Positions 27,073-38,424 are shown, counted from the stretch's first letter. The stretch is 64,000 nt of DNA from Pseudomonas leptonychotis (GCF_004920405.1 NZ_RFLV01000004.1:1-64000); one strand, 5' to 3'. A program made the numbers and translations. Notes: generated by a model not told the origin, from the letters alone.

Positions 27073-27123
27073 GACATGCCGTGCCATTAGGGCAGGGCGT
27101 TTGTGCTCAGTGCGTATTCCGAA

Positions 27124-28065
27124 TTAACGGAACATCGCGCTGATCGATTCTTCATTACTGATGCGGCGAACTGCCTCAGCAACTACCGGGGCGATGTCCA
27201 GCTGGCGAATACGCGAGCAGGATTGCGCGGCGGCAGACAGCGGGATGGTGTTGGTCACCACCAGCTCGTCGAGTACAGATTTCTCAATGTTTTCGATCGC
27301 GCGGCCCGACAGTACGGCGTGCGTGGCGTAGGCGAAGACTTTTGAGGCGCCGTGCTCTTTCAGTGCTTTGGCTGCGTGGCACAGGGTGCCGGCGGTATCC
27401 ACCATGTCATCGACCAGGATGCAGGTACGGCCTTCCACGTCACCGATGATGTGCATCACTTCGGAGTGGTTGGCTTTCTCGCGGCGCTTGTCGATGATCG
27501 CCAGGTCAACACCCAGTGACTTGGCCACGGCACGCGCACGCACCACGCCGCCAATATCTGGGGAGACGATCATCATGTTTTCGAAGCGTTGGTCTTCGAT
27601 ATCGTCCACCAAAACTGGGGAGCCGTAGATGTTATCTACTGGGATATCGAAGAAGCCCTGGATCTGATCCGCGTGCAGGTCGACGGTAAGTACCCGGTCG
27701 ATGCCTACAACGGTGAGCATGTCGGCCACAACTTTGGCGCTGATGGCCACGCGAGCGGAGCGCGGACGGCGATCCTGGCGGGCATAGCCAAAGTAGGGGA
27801 TGACTGCAGTAATTCGGGTCGCTGAGGAGCGGCGGAAGGCATCGGCCATCACTACCAGTTCCATCAGGTTGTCATTGGTTGGCGCGCACGTCGGTTGAAT
27901 CAGGAAGACGTCTTTACCGCGGACGTTTTCGTTGATTTCAATCATGATTTCGCCGTCGGAAAATTTACCGACAGAAGCATCACCGAGGGGAATGTGCAGC
28001 TGACGTACGATACGTCGCGCCAGATCGGGGTTAGCGTTCCCCGTAAAAACCATCATCTTGGACAC
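27124..28065 (-). CDS. prs: Ribose-phosphate pyrophosphokinase
   Basis: Makes PRPP for nucleotide, histidine and tryptophan synthesis. From the GTG at 28065 ([18 protein letters not shown]) it is 313 aa, the length I recall for Pseudomonas Prs. The ATG at 28056 is an alternative. Visible motifs are the ATP-binding [11 protein letters not shown] flexible loop, [11 protein letters not shown], and the PRPP loop [10 protein letters not shown]. It follows the two tRNA-Gln genes by 46 bases and may be transcribed with them. Confidence 0.95.
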   Translation of the reverse strand: MSKMMVFTGNANPDLARRIVRQLHIPLGDASVGKFSDGEIMIEINENVRGKDVFLIQPTCAPTNDNLMELVVMADAFRRSSATRITAVIPYFGYARQDRRPRSARVAISAKVVADMLTVVGIDRVLTVDLHADQIQGFFDIPVDNIYGSPVLVDDIEDQRFENMMIVSPDIGGVVRARAVAKSLGVDLAIIDKRREKANHSEVMHIIGDVEGRTCILVDDMVDTAGTLCHAAKALKEHGASKVFAYATHAVLSGRAIENIEKSVLDELVVTNTIPLSAAAQSCSRIRQLDIAPVVAEAVRRISNEESISAMFR

Positions 28066-28110
28066 GCGCAGTACCTGCCGGCTGAGGGTATACCTGGATG
28101 AGTACAGAAA

Positions 28111-28185
28111 TGGCAGGGGCGGCTGGATTCGAACCAACGCATGCCAGGATCAAAACCTGGTGCCTTACCGCTTGGCGACGCCCCT
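28111..28185 (-). tRNA. tRNA-Gln (anticodon TTG), copy 2
   Basis: A 75-base cloverleaf with encoded CCA: acceptor AGGGGCG/CGCCCCT, anticodon loop TTTTGAT, T loop TTCGAAT. It is identical over its whole length to the copy at 28236 and lies downstream of it, just before prs. Confidence 0.95.
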
Positions 28186-28235
28186 GTATCTGTGTAACCG
28201 AATGCTCTGAGTTATATCTCCGCTCCAGGACGGAA

Positions 28236-28310
28236 TGGCAGGGGCGGCTGGATTCGAACCAACGCATGCCAGGATCAAAACCTGGTGCCTTACCGCTTGG
28301 CGACGCCCCT
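28236..28310 (-). tRNA. tRNA-Gln (anticodon TTG), copy 1
   Basis: Identical to the copy at 28111-28185; the two are 50 bases apart in tandem and are probably cut from one precursor. Two copies of a CAA/CAG-reading tRNA between ispE and prs is the arrangement I recall in other Pseudomonas. Confidence 0.95.
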
Positions 28311-28350
28311 ACATATAACCCGATATTGCTTTACAACTAACAGCACGCAT

Positions 28351-29226
28351 TCACTTCTCGACCAATTTTTCTAGCTTGCGGTGCAACATCGAGATGTTAC
28401 GGCCTTGGGCAATAAAACTTGGCAAAGTGGCTGGAAGTTGGCGGGCGACTTTATCAGCATCGTCCTGGTTTGGGAAGCTCCCAAACACACAAGCTCCAGT
28501 GCCGGTTAATCTAGTCGGAACAAATTTGTTCAACAAGATCAAAGCGTTACGAACTTCTGAGTAACGCTTCTGGACCACCGGCTGGCAGTCATTACGACCA
28601 CCCCCCTCAAGAAGGCTGCGAACTTTAATGGGCGGCGTATCCCGTGTCAACTCAGGGTCGGAGAAAATTTCCGCTGTGCTGACAAGCACTTGCGGAATCG
28701 CCACGAGAAACCACGGTTCGCTCAGGGTCACCGGTTGCAGTTTTTCCCCGACGCCCTCGGCAAAGGCCGCGTGGCCGCGCACGAATACCGGCACATCTGC
28801 ACCCAGGCTCAGGCCCAGGGTAGCGAGCTGATCTTCGCTGCAGTCGAGGTGCCACAGGTGCTTAAGGCCGAGCAGGGTGGTGGCGGCATCCGAGCTGCCG
28901 CCACCGATGCCGCCGCCCATAGGCAAGCGCTTGTCCAGCCAGATGTCGGCGCCCAGTGTGCATCCGGCATGCATTTGCAACAGACGCGCAGCGCGCACGA
29001 TTAGGTTGCTGTCGTGAGGCACACCTTCGATGGGGGTATGTAAGCGAATCTGGCCGTCGGTGCGCAGAGCAAAACCTAGCTCATCGGCAAAATCGAGAAA
29101 CTGAAACAGCGTTTGCAGTTCGTGATAACCGTCGGCGCGGCGGCCTAGGATGTGCAACATTAGGTTGAGTTTGGCCGGTGCCGGCAGAATTAGCTCGGCA
29201 GCGGCGGGTATTGCTGGGTTGCTCAT
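28351..29226 (-). CDS. ispE: 4-diphosphocytidyl-2-C-methyl-D-erythritol kinase
   Basis: GHMP kinase of the MEP isoprenoid pathway (291 aa). [13 protein letters not shown] carries the substrate Lys, and [14 protein letters not shown] is the ATP glycine loop. It overlaps lolB by four bases (ATGA). A terminator-like element was not seen before the tRNA-Gln pair 40 bases on. Confidence 0.95.
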   Translation of the reverse strand: MSNPAIPAAAELILPAPAKLNLMLHILGRRADGYHELQTLFQFLDFADELGFALRTDGQIRLHTPIEGVPHDSNLIVRAARLLQMHAGCTLGADIWLDKRLPMGGGIGGGSSDAATTLLGLKHLWHLDCSEDQLATLGLSLGADVPVFVRGHAAFAEGVGEKLQPVTLSEPWFLVAIPQVLVSTAEIFSDPELTRDTPPIKVRSLLEGGGRNDCQPVVQKRYSEVRNALILLNKFVPTRLTGTGACVFGSFPNQDDADKVARQLPATLPSFIAQGRNISMLHRKLEKLVEK

Positions 29227-29843
29227 TGGCCAAGCTGGCGCGGTTGCCAGTCCTTGATCACTAAGGTGACTTGCAAGTCAAAACCGCTGAGCTTGATGCG
29301 TTCAGGCAGCCAGAAGCCATTCTGTTCGCTGTAGCTGAGGAACTCGACATGCCAGCCGTCTTGGTTCAGCTGCGCCAAGTGGCTCTGGCTGTCGAGGTTT
29401 AGGCGGCTTTTGCTGTCAGGGGAGGGCAAGCCGCGAATCCACCAGAACAGGTGCGACACGGGTAGGTTCAAGCCCAGCTGCTCGCGTAGCAGTTGCTCTG
29501 GTGATTCGGCCTGGTAGCGCCCTTGGTTGGCCACTTCCAGTTGGATATCTCCAGAGCGGCCGGTCAGCCGAGCTGCGCCGCGACCCAGTGGGCCAGACAA
29601 GCGGATGTCGAAGTAATCTTGGCGTTGCAGCCAAAACAGGGTGCCGCTGCCGGAGTTTTTTGGCGCGCGGATACCTACTTTGCCGTTGATCTGCCAGGCA
29701 TCCAGGCTGCTAATTTGCTGTTTATGGGCTTGCCAGCTTTGCGCATTGCCCTGGCCTTCGAGGGCTTCGCGAGAGGTCAGGCCGGCGCAGCCTGCTAGTA
29801 ATGTGATCAGGCTGAAAATCAGCAGGTGGCGCGCAAACATCAA
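29223..29843 (-). CDS. lolB: Outer-membrane lipoprotein receptor LolB
   Basis: Inserts lipoproteins into the outer membrane (206 aa). It has a lipoprotein signal with lipobox LLAGC (lipidated C19, or C18 if the second Met is used) and the LolB segments [10 protein letters not shown] and ARLTG. It overlaps ispE and the TPR lipoprotein gene by four bases each, so the three form one operon. Confidence 0.93.
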   Translation of the reverse strand: MMFARHLLIFSLITLLAGCAGLTSREALEGQGNAQSWQAHKQQISSLDAWQINGKVGIRAPKNSGSGTLFWLQRQDYFDIRLSGPLGRGAARLTGRSGDIQLEVANQGRYQAESPEQLLREQLGLNLPVSHLFWWIRGLPSPDSKSRLNLDSQSHLAQLNQDGWHVEFLSYSEQNGFWLPERIKLSGFDLQVTLVIKDWQPRQLGQ

Positions 29844-31570
29844 AGTTTCTCTGCTCCGGTCAGGCGCAACAGTGTGCTGCGCAGTATGTCGCTATCAGGT
29901 TGTTGCTTTAGAGCGTCGCGCCAGAGTGCGCGGGCTTCCTTTTGCTTGCCTTGCGCCCACAGCACTTCGCCCAAGTGGGCGGCCACTTCGTGATCGGGAA
30001 ACTCTTGCATGGCCTGACGCAACAGGCGTTCGGCTTCATCCAGGTTGCCCATGCGGTAATTCACCCAGCCGAGGCTGTCGAGAATGGCTGGATCCTGCGG
30101 GTTGAGCTGGTGCGCCTGCTCAATCAGTTGTTTGGCTTCGGCGTAGCGCGTGGTGCGATCTGCCAGGGTGTAGCCCAGGGCGTTGAGGGCCATGGCGTTG
30201 TCTGGCTCGCGCTCGAGAATAAAGCGTAAGTCTTGCTCCAGTAGCGGCAGATCATCGCGCTTTTCCGCCAGCATGGCGCGGGTATAGAGCAGGTTGAGGT
30301 CATCTGGGAACTGCTCCAGAGCCTGTTGGATGAGCTGCCAGGCGCGCTCGGTGTCCTGCTGCTTGGACCAGGCTTCGGCCTCGATCAGGTAAAGCTGGAT
30401 GGCGTAGTCGGGCTGGCTTTCGCGGGCCTGACGCAAGCGATTGGATGCTTCGCGGCCGCGTTGCTGCTTGAACAGAAGGTCGCTTTGTCGCGCCTGTGCT
30501 GGCAGGTAGTCGTTGCCGGGGCCGACCAGGGCGTACTCGATCAGAGCGCTGGGGATGTCGTCCAGCTCTTCATACGCGCGGCCCAGGTTGTAGTGTGCGG
30601 CATCGCTGTGACTGTCGCGCTCGACCAGCTCTTCCAGGTAAATGATCGCTTCTTTCCAGGCTTTTGCTTCCAGGCAGACCAAAGCCAAGGAAAAGCGCAA
30701 ATCATCGTCGTTGGGGTATTGCTGCAGCAGTGAGGCAAATTCGCCTTTGGCATCATCCAGGCGATTCTCGGCGACCAACAAACGCGCATATGTCAGGCGC
30801 AAGCGTTTGTCTTCTGGGTGCTTTTCGATGCCGCTCTCAAGTAGTGGGAGGGCTTTATCATTGCGCTCTAGGCTTTGTAGTAGGCGTGCGTGCAGCAGAA
30901 TTGAAGCAACGGGGCGGTCTTTGCTGGGTTGTTGCTCCAGCAGCTCCAGTGCTTCCTGCGGGCGGCCATCTTGTTGCAGTAACAGGGCTTTACCAAACTG
31001 CAGCTGGCTGTTCTCTGGGTATTTCGCCTGCAAGCGATCAAAGCTTTGCAGCAGACCGGCGCGGGTGTCCGGGTCGGTTTCGGCAGCAGACAGGGCGAGG
31101 AAGTCGAAATGGGTGTCGCCCTGGCGCTGTAGGACCTGCTCCATAAACGCCATGGACTCGTCGTAGCGGCCAGCACGCGCCAGCTGCACGGCGGCAGCCC
31201 GCTGGGCGTCGATGTTGTCAGGGGCGTTTTTGGCCCACAGCAGGCTGGTTTCCAGTGCGGGCTGTTCGGCCCCTAAGTATTCAGCAATGCGAAAGCCGCG
31301 CTCGGCAACACCAGCGTCTTGGGTCGCTTCGGCCTGGACGGCATAGTTTTCCAGGGCAATGTCGAAGCGGTTGCGTTGGCCTGCCAGTTCAGCGATCAAC
31401 AACGACAACAGGGTCTCTTGGCTGAACGCGCGGTAGACCTGTGGTTGTGCCTCTGGGGTGACGACAGCGGGGTCTTCCACGGGTGGCGTGCCATCCGGGG
31501 CAGAGGAAGTAAACGTCTGGCAACCGCTCAATAAGACAGCAGCAGTCAGTAAAACGAAGGATCTATTCAT
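29840..31570 (-). CDS. Tetratricopeptide-repeat lipoprotein
   Basis: A 576-aa lipoprotein made mainly of TPR helices. The start [17 protein letters not shown] puts a lipobox at C17; the frame is open to 31633, but that would bury the signal. TPR patterns run from about residue 60 to the end, for example [21 protein letters not shown] and [20 protein letters not shown]. It is first in the operon with lolB and ispE. Precise role unknown; a scaffold in the envelope is likely. Confidence 0.88.
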   Translation of the reverse strand: MNRSFVLLTAAVLLSGCQTFTSSAPDGTPPVEDPAVVTPEAQPQVYRAFSQETLLSLLIAELAGQRNRFDIALENYAVQAEATQDAGVAERGFRIAEYLGAEQPALETSLLWAKNAPDNIDAQRAAAVQLARAGRYDESMAFMEQVLQRQGDTHFDFLALSAAETDPDTRAGLLQSFDRLQAKYPENSQLQFGKALLLQQDGRPQEALELLEQQPSKDRPVASILLHARLLQSLERNDKALPLLESGIEKHPEDKRLRLTYARLLVAENRLDDAKGEFASLLQQYPNDDDLRFSLALVCLEAKAWKEAIIYLEELVERDSHSDAAHYNLGRAYEELDDIPSALIEYALVGPGNDYLPAQARQSDLLFKQQRGREASNRLRQARESQPDYAIQLYLIEAEAWSKQQDTERAWQLIQQALEQFPDDLNLLYTRAMLAEKRDDLPLLEQDLRFILEREPDNAMALNALGYTLADRTTRYAEAKQLIEQAHQLNPQDPAILDSLGWVNYRMGNLDEAERLLRQAMQEFPDHEVAAHLGEVLWAQGKQKEARALWRDALKQQPDSDILRSTLLRLTGAEKL

Positions 31571-31756
31571 AGGAAGAGTATGTGGCCAACCTGCGGTTTG
31601 GGCATCATGACACAAGCATTGTGGCAAGCCCATGGGCTGCCATGATCCTTAATGGCACGGATAAGTCTGGCTATTAGGACAATAGGCAGCAGTGGTTGTT
31701 CTCGCTTTGCCGAAGTAGGACAATCGCCGGCTCCCACTCCCTGTCAGCGATCGTGC

Positions 31757-33052
31757 ATGGCCTTTATTGCCCTCGGTATCAACCATAAGACCGCCTCGGT
31801 GGATGTGCGCGAACGCGTGGCTTTTATCCCGGAGCAGTTGGTTGAGGCGTTGCAGCAGCTGTGCCAGCGCACCAGCAGTCGTGAGGCGGCGATTCTCTCA
31901 ACCTGCAACCGCAGTGAGTTGTACCTTGAACAGGATGAGTTAAACGCCGATGAAGTGTTGGCCTGGTTGGCCCATTATCACCAGTTGAGCCTCGATGAGC
32001 TGCGTGCCTGCGCCTATATCCATGCGGATGACGAGGCGGTGCGGCACATGATGCGTGTGGCGTCCGGGTTGGATTCCATGGTGCTGGGCGAGCCGCAAAT
32101 TCTCGGCCAGATGAAGTCGGCCTTTGCCGTGGCGCGCGAGGCAGGCACCTTGGGGCCGCTGCTCGGGCGTCTATTTCAAGCCACGTTTAGCACCGCAAAA
32201 ACCGTGCGCACCGATACCGCGATTGGTGAGAACCCGGTTTCCGTGGCCTTTGCTGCCGTTAGCCTGGCCAAGCAGATATTCGCGGACCTAAACCGCAGCC
32301 AAGCACTGCTGATTGGCGCAGGTGAGACCATTAGCTTGGTCGCCCGCCATCTGCATGATCAGGGCATCAAGCGCATCGTGGTGGCCAACCGTACACTGGA
32401 GCGCGCCAGCAGCCTGGCTGAACAATTTGGTGCCCATGCGGTGCTGCTGTCGGAGATTCCTGGCGAGCTGGTCAACAGCGACATTGTTATCAGTTCTACT
32501 GCCAGTCAGCTGCCGATTCTCGGTAAGGGCGCGGTGGAGCGGGCGCTGAAGCAGCGCAAGCACAAACCGATTTTTATGGTCGACATCGCCGTGCCGCGTG
32601 ATATTGAGCCGGAAGTGGGCGAACTGGATGACGTTTACCTGTACACCGTCGATGACCTGCATGAGGTCATCGCCGAGAACCTCAAGAGCCGCCAGGGTGC
32701 GGCTCAGGCCGCCGAAGAGTTGGTTAGCGTCGGTGCCCAGGACTTTATGCAGCGCCTGCGCGAACTGGCCGCTGTCGATGTGCTCAAGGCTTATCGTCAG
32801 CAGGCCGAGCGCTTGCGCGATGAGGAGCTAAACAAGGCTTTGCGCCTGCTCAGCAACGGCAGCGCGGCTGAGGATGTGTTGGCGCTGCTGGCCCGCGGCC
32901 TGACTAACAAGCTGTTGCATGCGCCCAGCGTGCAGTTGAAAAAATTCTCTGCTGACGGCCGCGTTGATGCGCTGGGCGTCGCTCAAGAACTGTTTGCCCT
33001 CGACGAGGGCGCGTCGCCTGCTGCGGCCCATACTGGCCCGGCCAATCATTAA
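31757..33052 (+). CDS. hemA: Glutamyl-tRNA reductase
   Basis: First step of tetrapyrrole synthesis by the C5 route (431 aa). The catalytic Cys is C50 in [27 protein letters not shown] follows; the NADPH Rossmann loop is [11 protein letters not shown]. The start [13 protein letters not shown] is the family's own; open frame upstream to 31652 is not conserved sequence. The 186 bases upstream form the divergent promoter region with the TPR gene. It leads a hemA-prfA-prmC-moeB-murI cluster. Confidence 0.96.
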   Translation: MAFIALGINHKTASVDVRERVAFIPEQLVEALQQLCQRTSSREAAILSTCNRSELYLEQDELNADEVLAWLAHYHQLSLDELRACAYIHADDEAVRHMMRVASGLDSMVLGEPQILGQMKSAFAVAREAGTLGPLLGRLFQATFSTAKTVRTDTAIGENPVSVAFAAVSLAKQIFADLNRSQALLIGAGETISLVARHLHDQGIKRIVVANRTLERASSLAEQFGAHAVLLSEIPGELVNSDIVISSTASQLPILGKGAVERALKQRKHKPIFMVDIAVPRDIEPEVGELDDVYLYTVDDLHEVIAENLKSRQGAAQAAEELVSVGAQDFMQRLRELAAVDVLKAYRQQAERLRDEELNKALRLLSNGSAAEDVLALLARGLTNKLLHAPSVQLKKFSADGRVDALGVAQELFALDEGASPAAAHTGPANH

Positions 33053-33061
33053 AGGTCTGCA

Positions 33062-34144
33062 ATGAAAGCGTCACTGATCAATAAACTCGACCTGTTGCAG
33101 GATCGCTTCGAAGAGCTGATGGCGTTGCTTAGCGATGGCGAAGTGATCAGCAATCAGGCTCAGTTTCGCGCTTATTCCAAGGAATATGCCGAAATTGAGC
33201 CGGTTTATCAGGCGTTCAGTGCTTTTCGTAAGGTCCAGTCTGATCTTGAAGGCGCTCAGGCGCTGCTCAAGGACAGCGACCCGGATATGCGTGAGATGGC
33301 CGAAGAAGAAGTTGCCGAGGCCAAAGAACAGCTAATCGAACTGGAAGCCAGTCTGCAGCGCATGCTGCTGCCCAAAGACCCGAATGACGGGCGCAACGTG
33401 TTCCTCGAAGTGCGCGCCGGTACCGGTGGCGACGAGGCGGCGATCTTCTCTGGCGACCTCTTTCGCATGTACTCGCGCTATGCCGAGAAGCAGGGCTGGC
33501 GGATTGAAGTGCTCTCGGCCAGCGAGGGTGAGCACGGCGGTTATAAAGAAGTGATTGCCCGGGTTGAGGGCGATAACGTTTACGGCAAACTCAAGTTTGA
33601 GTCTGGCGCACACCGTGTACAGCGTGTGCCGGAAACCGAGTCCCAAGGTCGTGTTCATACCTCGGCCTGTACCGTTGCCGTGCTGCCTGAACCGGATGAG
33701 CAGATGGCCATCGACATTAACCCGGCTGATTTGCGGGTAGACACCTACCGCTCCTCAGGCGCGGGTGGGCAGCACGTTAACACCACCGACTCTGCTGTGC
33801 GGATTACCCACATTCCCACCGGCACCGTGGTGGAGTGCCAGGACGAACGCTCGCAGCATAAGAACCGCGCCAAGGCCATGGCCTGGCTGGCGGCCAAGTT
33901 GAAGGACCAGCAAGAGGCGGCCGCGCACAAGGAAATTTCCGATTCGCGCAAGCTGCTGGTGGGCTCCGGTGACCGTTCCGAGCGCATCCGCACCTATAAC
34001 TTCCCGCAAGGCCGGGTCACCGATCACCGCATCAACCTGACCCTGTATTCGCTGAACGAAGTGATTGCCGGCGGCGTTGAGGCGATTATCGAGCCGCTGC
34101 TGGTCGAGTACCAGGCCGATCAGCTGGCTGCCTTGAGCGATTAA
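33062..34144 (+). CDS. prfA: Peptide chain release factor 1
   Basis: Reads UAA and UAG stops (360 aa). The GGQ motif is at 235-237 ([10 protein letters not shown]), and the stop-codon reading PxT motif is PET at 190-192. It starts nine bases after hemA stops. The methylase that modifies its GGQ glutamine is the next gene. Confidence 0.97.
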   Translation: MKASLINKLDLLQDRFEELMALLSDGEVISNQAQFRAYSKEYAEIEPVYQAFSAFRKVQSDLEGAQALLKDSDPDMREMAEEEVAEAKEQLIELEASLQRMLLPKDPNDGRNVFLEVRAGTGGDEAAIFSGDLFRMYSRYAEKQGWRIEVLSASEGEHGGYKEVIARVEGDNVYGKLKFESGAHRVQRVPETESQGRVHTSACTVAVLPEPDEQMAIDINPADLRVDTYRSSGAGGQHVNTTDSAVRITHIPTGTVVECQDERSQHKNRAKAMAWLAAKLKDQQEAAAHKEISDSRKLLVGSGDRSERIRTYNFPQGRVTDHRINLTLYSLNEVIAGGVEAIIEPLLVEYQADQLAALSD

Positions 34145-34157
34145 CCCCGATATTTGG

Positions 34158-34243
34158 GTAGGGTGGATGACGCTTTTTCATCCACCAGAGGTTCCCATGG
34201 TGGATCGATAGAGCGCGAGCTGCGCGCCCCGATCCACCCTACG
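34158..34243. repeat. GTAGGGTGGA palindromic repeat, copy 3
   Basis: Outer arms GTAGGGTGGAT and ATCCACCCTAC enclose GGTGGATGA...TCATCCACC-like and GGTGGATCG...CGATCCACC hairpins. It fills the gap between prfA and prmC, two genes that are usually close. Confidence 0.88.
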
Positions 34244-34259
34244 TGAGATAGCCGCCCCA

Positions 34260-35093
34260 ATGCCTAGCATCGAATCCCTGTTGAGCAACGCCGAACTACC
34301 TGGCTCGCCAACCCCGCGCCTGGATGCCGAGTTGCTGCTCGCCCACGCCCTGGGCAAGCCGCGCAGTTATCTGCACACCTGGCCGGAGCGTGCGCTCGAT
34401 GCGGCGCAGCTTGAGTGTTATCAGGCGGCAATGGTGCGGCGTCAGGCGGGGGAGCCGGTGGCTTATATCCTCGGTCAGCAGGGCTTCTGGAGCCTGGAGT
34501 TGGAGGTTGCGGCGCACACCCTGATTCCGCGGCCCGATACAGAACTGTTGGTTGAGACTGTTCTGGCGCTGCTGCCGGCCACACTGGCGCAGGTGCTTGA
34601 TCTGGGCACTGGTACCGGTGCGATTGCTTTGGCGCTGGCCAGTGAACGCCCGGCCTGGCGGCTAACCGGGGTAGACCGAGTAGCGGAGGCGGTGGCGCTG
34701 GCCGAGCGCAACCGCACACGGCTTAAATTGAGCAACTCGGCTTTTGTTGAAAGCCATTGGTTTAGTGCCTTGGCCGGCCAGCGCTTTCAGCTGATTGTCA
34801 GTAATCCGCCGTATATCGCCGCCGATGATCGTCATCTGGCTGAGGGTGATGTGCGTTTTGAACCAAGCAGCGCGCTGGTCGCCGGGGCGGACGGGCTGGA
34901 TGATATCCGCCTGATTATCCAACAGGCACCGGGCTATCTTGAAGCAGGTGGCTGGTTGCTGCTGGAGCATGGTTTCGATCAGGCGGCGGCGGTGCGCGAG
35001 CTGCTCAGCGCACGTGGTTTTAGCGTGGTGGAAAGCCGACGTGACCTGGGCGGCCACGAACGCATCAGTCTGGGACGTTTCGATAATGAGTGA
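34260..35093 (+). CDS. prmC: Release factor glutamine methyltransferase
   Basis: Methylates the GGQ glutamine of RF1 and RF2 (277 aa). DLGTGTGAIALAL is the SAM loop, and SNPPYI is the NPPY motif that holds the glutamine. It overlaps moeB by eight bases. Confidence 0.95.
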   Translation: MPSIESLLSNAELPGSPTPRLDAELLLAHALGKPRSYLHTWPERALDAAQLECYQAAMVRRQAGEPVAYILGQQGFWSLELEVAAHTLIPRPDTELLVETVLALLPATLAQVLDLGTGTGAIALALASERPAWRLTGVDRVAEAVALAERNRTRLKLSNSAFVESHWFSALAGQRFQLIVSNPPYIAADDRHLAEGDVRFEPSSALVAGADGLDDIRLIIQQAPGYLEAGGWLLLEHGFDQAAAVRELLSARGFSVVESRRDLGGHERISLGRFDNE

Positions 35094-35880
35094 CGCCAAG
35101 AGTAGTGCCATGAATTCCCAGGACATGCTGACGGATGAGGAACTGCTGCGTTACAGCCGGCAGATCCTCCTGCAACAGATCGATATCGACGGCCAACTGC
35201 GCCTGAAAAACAGCCGTGCGTTGATCATCGGCCTAGGTGGCTTGGGCTCCCCGGTGGCGCTGTATCTGGCGGCGGCCGGGGTAGGTGAATTGCACCTGGC
35301 GGACTTCGATACGGTCGATTTGACCAACCTGCAACGGCAGATCGTGCATGACACCCAAAGCATTGGCCTGAGCAAGGTCGATTCGGCGAGCAAACGCCTG
35401 CTGGCGATCAATCCGCAGTTGTGCGTGCACGTCCATCGTCAGGGATTGGACAGCGATTCGCTGGCCGCTGCCGTGGCTGCTGTGGATCTGGTATTGGATT
35501 GCTCGGATAATTTCAGCACCCGCGAGGCGGTCAATGCTGCTTGTGTGGCGGCCAAAGTGCCGCTGGTCAGCGGCGCGGCGATCCGCTTGGAAGGTCAGCT
35601 GTCAGTGTTCGACCTGCGTCGCGATGACAGCCCTTGTTACCACTGTATTTATGGTCATGGCAGCGAAGCCGAGCTGACGTGCAGCGAAGCCGGTGTGGTC
35701 GGCCCGCTGGTGGGCATGGTCGGCAGTTTGCAGGCGCTGGAAGCCTTGAAGTTGCTGGCGCAGTTTGGTGAGCCGCTGGTGGGGCGTTTGCTGCTGATCG
35801 ATGCCCTCGGCAGCCGCTTCCGTGAGTTACGAGTCAAGCGTGATCCCGGTTGCAGTGTCTGTGGCAGCCATGCCCCGTAA
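35086..35880 (+). CDS. moeB: Molybdopterin-synthase adenylyltransferase (MoeB/HesA family)
   Basis: Adenylates the C-terminal Gly of MoaD or a similar sulfur carrier (264 aa). [16 protein letters not shown] and [15 protein letters not shown] form the nucleotide-binding part; CYHC and CSVC are the zinc cysteines. The start ATG at 35086 lies inside the end of prmC; the ATG at 35110 is an alternative. Its end overlaps murI by 11 bases. Confidence 0.9.
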   Translation: MSDAKSSAMNSQDMLTDEELLRYSRQILLQQIDIDGQLRLKNSRALIIGLGGLGSPVALYLAAAGVGELHLADFDTVDLTNLQRQIVHDTQSIGLSKVDSASKRLLAINPQLCVHVHRQGLDSDSLAAAVAAVDLVLDCSDNFSTREAVNAACVAAKVPLVSGAAIRLEGQLSVFDLRRDDSPCYHCIYGHGSEAELTCSEAGVVGPLVGMVGSLQALEALKLLAQFGEPLVGRLLLIDALGSRFRELRVKRDPGCSVCGSHAP

Positions 35881-36673
35881 CGCATGCAGAGGCGCGCCGA
35901 TTGGCGTGTTCGACTCAGGTGTCGGCGGGCTGTCGGTGCTGCGCGAAATTCGCACGCTGTTGCCCAGTGAGTCGCTGCTGTATATAGCCGACAGCGGGCA
36001 TGTGCCCTACGGCGAAAAGAGTCCGGAGTTTATCCGTGAGCGTTGCCGGGTACTGGCTGAGTTTCTACTCGCCCAGGGCGCCAAGGCGCTGGTGCTGGCC
36101 TGTAATACCGCCACCGTGGCCGGGGTTGCCGAACTGCGCGAGCGTTATCCGCAGTTACCGCTGGTGGGCATGGAGCCGGCGGTAAAGCCGGCGGCGGCCG
36201 CGACAACGAGTGGCGTAGTCGGTGTGCTGGCCACCACGGGCACGCTGAAAAGCGCCAAGTTCGCCGCCTTACTCGACCGTTTCGCCAGCGATGTACGGGT
36301 GATTACCCAGCCTTGTCCAGGGCTGGTGGAGCAGATCGAAGCCGGCGAGCTGGACAGTGCGGCAACCCGTGAGTTGCTACAAGGCTTTGTTGCACCGTTA
36401 CTGGCCGAAGGCTGCGATACGCTGATTCTCGGCTGCACCCATTACCCCTTTATCAAACCGCTGCTGCGCAGCTTGGTGCCCGACTCGATCAGCCTGATCG
36501 ACACCGGGCCTGCAGTGGCGCGCCAGGTTCAGCGTCTGCTGGCAGACCATGATCTGCTCGCTAATGGCACGGCACAACCGACGCAGTTCTGGTCCAGTGG
36601 CGAGCCGCAAGCGCTGCAGCAAGTATTGCCCTTGCTCTGGGGTGACGCAGCTCACGTGCGGGCACTGTCGTAG
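35870..36673 (+). CDS. murI: Glutamate racemase
   Basis: Makes D-glutamate for peptidoglycan (267 aa). The two catalytic cysteines are in ACNTATVAG and [25 protein letters not shown] opens the fold. The start [17 protein letters not shown] lies in the end of moeB; the longer frame from 35801 is the moeB overlap, not conserved racemase sequence. Confidence 0.95.
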   Translation: MPRNACRGAPIGVFDSGVGGLSVLREIRTLLPSESLLYIADSGHVPYGEKSPEFIRERCRVLAEFLLAQGAKALVLACNTATVAGVAELRERYPQLPLVGMEPAVKPAAAATTSGVVGVLATTGTLKSAKFAALLDRFASDVRVITQPCPGLVEQIEAGELDSAATRELLQGFVAPLLAEGCDTLILGCTHYPFIKPLLRSLVPDSISLIDTGPAVARQVQRLLADHDLLANGTAQPTQFWSSGEPQALQQVLPLLWGDAAHVRALS

Positions 36674-36771
36674 TACGCTAGTACCTTTAGTGCTTCCCCC
36701 AGGCAGCGGTTTTTCGGTACTCTTTTGCCGCGACTACGCGCATTTTTATTGGGTGAAGAAGGACAATTGCC

Positions 36772-37287
36772 ATGAGAAAAATTGTGAGTTTGGTTGCGTT
36801 TGCAGCCCTGGCTTGCGGGTCTGTCAGTACTGTGCAGGCAATGGATATGACTGTTGCCATCGGGCAAACCGGTGACTCAACCATGACCTATCGCCTGGGC
36901 ACCCAGTTTGATTTCAACCAAAGCTGGTTTGCCAGTGATGTGGGACGCCTGAGCGGTTACTGGGATGCGGCTTACACCTATTGGGATGGCGACAAAACCG
37001 CCAGTAACCACAGCCTTTCGTTCAGCCCTGTATTCGTTTACGAATTTGCCGGCGAACGTTTTAAACCCTATGTCGAGGCCGGTATTGGTATTGCAGCATT
37101 CTCCAGCACTGAGCTTGAGAGCAACGACTTGGGCTCGTCCTTCCAGTTTGAGGATCGCCTCGGTTTCGGCGTGCGGTTTGCTGATCAGGAAGTCGGCGTG
37201 CGTGCCATGCACTACTCCAATGCCGGGATCAAAAAGCCCAACGATGGGGTTGAGAGCTATTCCCTGCATTACCGCCTGAGCTTCTAG
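36772..37287 (+). CDS. pagL: Lipid A deacylase PagL family (outer-membrane beta-barrel)
   Basis: An outer-membrane 3-O-deacylase of lipid A (171 aa). A signal peptide (1-23) precedes an eight-strand barrel. The triad matches PagL spacing: H147 and S149 in HYSNAG, and E161 in GVESYSL (spacing 2 and 12), like H126/S128/E140 of the mature P. aeruginosa enzyme. It follows murI, as PagL does in P. aeruginosa by my recollection. Confidence 0.88.
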   Translation: MRKIVSLVAFAALACGSVSTVQAMDMTVAIGQTGDSTMTYRLGTQFDFNQSWFASDVGRLSGYWDAAYTYWDGDKTASNHSLSFSPVFVYEFAGERFKPYVEAGIGIAAFSSTELESNDLGSSFQFEDRLGFGVRFADQEVGVRAMHYSNAGIKKPNDGVESYSLHYRLSF

Positions 37288-37301
37288 CGGTTTGGACTGT
37301 T

Positions 37302-37330
37302 AAAAAGCCGGATTGTCATCCGGCCTTTTA
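37302..37330. terminator. Bidirectional terminator between pagL and rtcA
   Basis: AAAAAGCCGGA and TCCGGCCTTTT pair around TTGTCA. The T run overlaps the TAA stop of the convergent rtcA, so one element probably serves both genes. Confidence 0.87.
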
Positions 37331-38377
37331 TTGCTCTGTCAGTTGGTTGTGAGGGGCAGTCAGAAAACTGACTCTTACCTGCTCCGGTGCCAAGGTTTCG
37401 CAACGGATACGCACCGGCATAAAGGCTTCGATCACTTGGATATTGCTCTCCAGATGCGCGGTGCGCCGCGGCGTGGTGAAGCTGCCTCCGCCGGCCAAGA
37501 CCATGGGCAGCAACAGTTGATCGGCCAGGTGTTCGGCTACTGCGGTCTCGCCGCCTAGCCAATCGCGGGCCTGTTTCGCCACCTGATCGGCAACGTTCTC
37601 GGCGCGTAGTCGCGGCTGACCGAAGGCTGCGAACAGCTCGCTGACATGTTCGCAGCGTACTTCCAGCAGCAACGCGTTACCCGGGCCATGTTCTTGCGGC
37701 AGGTGGACGACATGCAGCGCCTCTTCCGGCAGTTTCAGGCGCTTGGCCAAACGCTCCAATTCCCTTGCGCCGACATGTCCAGGCACGCCGGCCAGCAGGC
37801 ACCGCGCCTGCTGGTCGAGCACCGCGCCGCGCTCCTCCAGATACAGCGGTTGCAGTTGGCCGGGTTGCACATGCAACTCCAACTGGCCGCCGCCGGCCGG
37901 TGCGAAGCCATGGCGCAGCAGTGTCAACTCCAGCTGTGCGCCCATGCGTCGTAACAGCGGTAGCCAGGCTTGCTGGAGAAAATCGCTCGGAGGCGCGGCT
38001 GGATTGTGGGTGCCGCCGCTGATTCGCAGGCGGCTGTTGTCGGGCGCGCGCAGCAAAGCCGGCAGCAGCGTCTGCAGCACCAGGGTGCAGCTACCGGCAG
38101 TGCCGATGCTGAAGCTGTAGTTGCCGGCCTCGATGGCGCCAGGGCGGAAACTCAGGTTCATCGAACCGAGCTGCGCTCCTTCGACGTCAGCGCCGCAAAC
38201 CTCGGCCGCCGCCAGCACTGCGGTTAGATGCTGACGCAATAAACCCGGCCGGCTGCGTTGGGCGCGAATATTGACGATCCGAAACGGCCGCCCGCTGACC
38301 ATCGACAGGCTTAGTGCGCTGCGCAATACCTGACCGCCGCCGATGGCACCGTCCAGTTCGAGGAAATCCTTTTGCAT
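37328..38377 (-). CDS. rtcA: RNA 3'-terminal phosphate cyclase
   Basis: Converts RNA 3'-phosphates to 2',3'-cyclic phosphates with ATP (349 aa). Motifs visible are LDGAIGGGQVLRSALSLS, RSRPGLLRQHL and EVRCEHVSELFAAFG (the region near the C-terminal nucleophile His). It is the last gene of the rsr-RNA-rtcB-HEAT-rlaP-rtcA transcript and is separated from rlaP by 47 bases. Confidence 0.94.
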   Translation of the reverse strand: MQKDFLELDGAIGGGQVLRSALSLSMVSGRPFRIVNIRAQRSRPGLLRQHLTAVLAAAEVCGADVEGAQLGSMNLSFRPGAIEAGNYSFSIGTAGSCTLVLQTLLPALLRAPDNSRLRISGGTHNPAAPPSDFLQQAWLPLLRRMGAQLELTLLRHGFAPAGGGQLELHVQPGQLQPLYLEERGAVLDQQARCLLAGVPGHVGARELERLAKRLKLPEEALHVVHLPQEHGPGNALLLEVRCEHVSELFAAFGQPRLRAENVADQVAKQARDWLGGETAVAEHLADQLLLPMVLAGGGSFTTPRRTAHLESNIQVIEAFMPVRIRCETLAPEQVRVSFLTAPHNQLTEQ

Positions 38378-38424
38378 AGTTCTGACTCAAATAATGGGGC
38401 GCAGAGACGCCCGTATTTCAATTG

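Noticed and set aside
25896..27074. 392-aa plus-strand open frame across pth and rplY
   Set aside because: It runs antisense through two conserved genes and their intergenic terminator.
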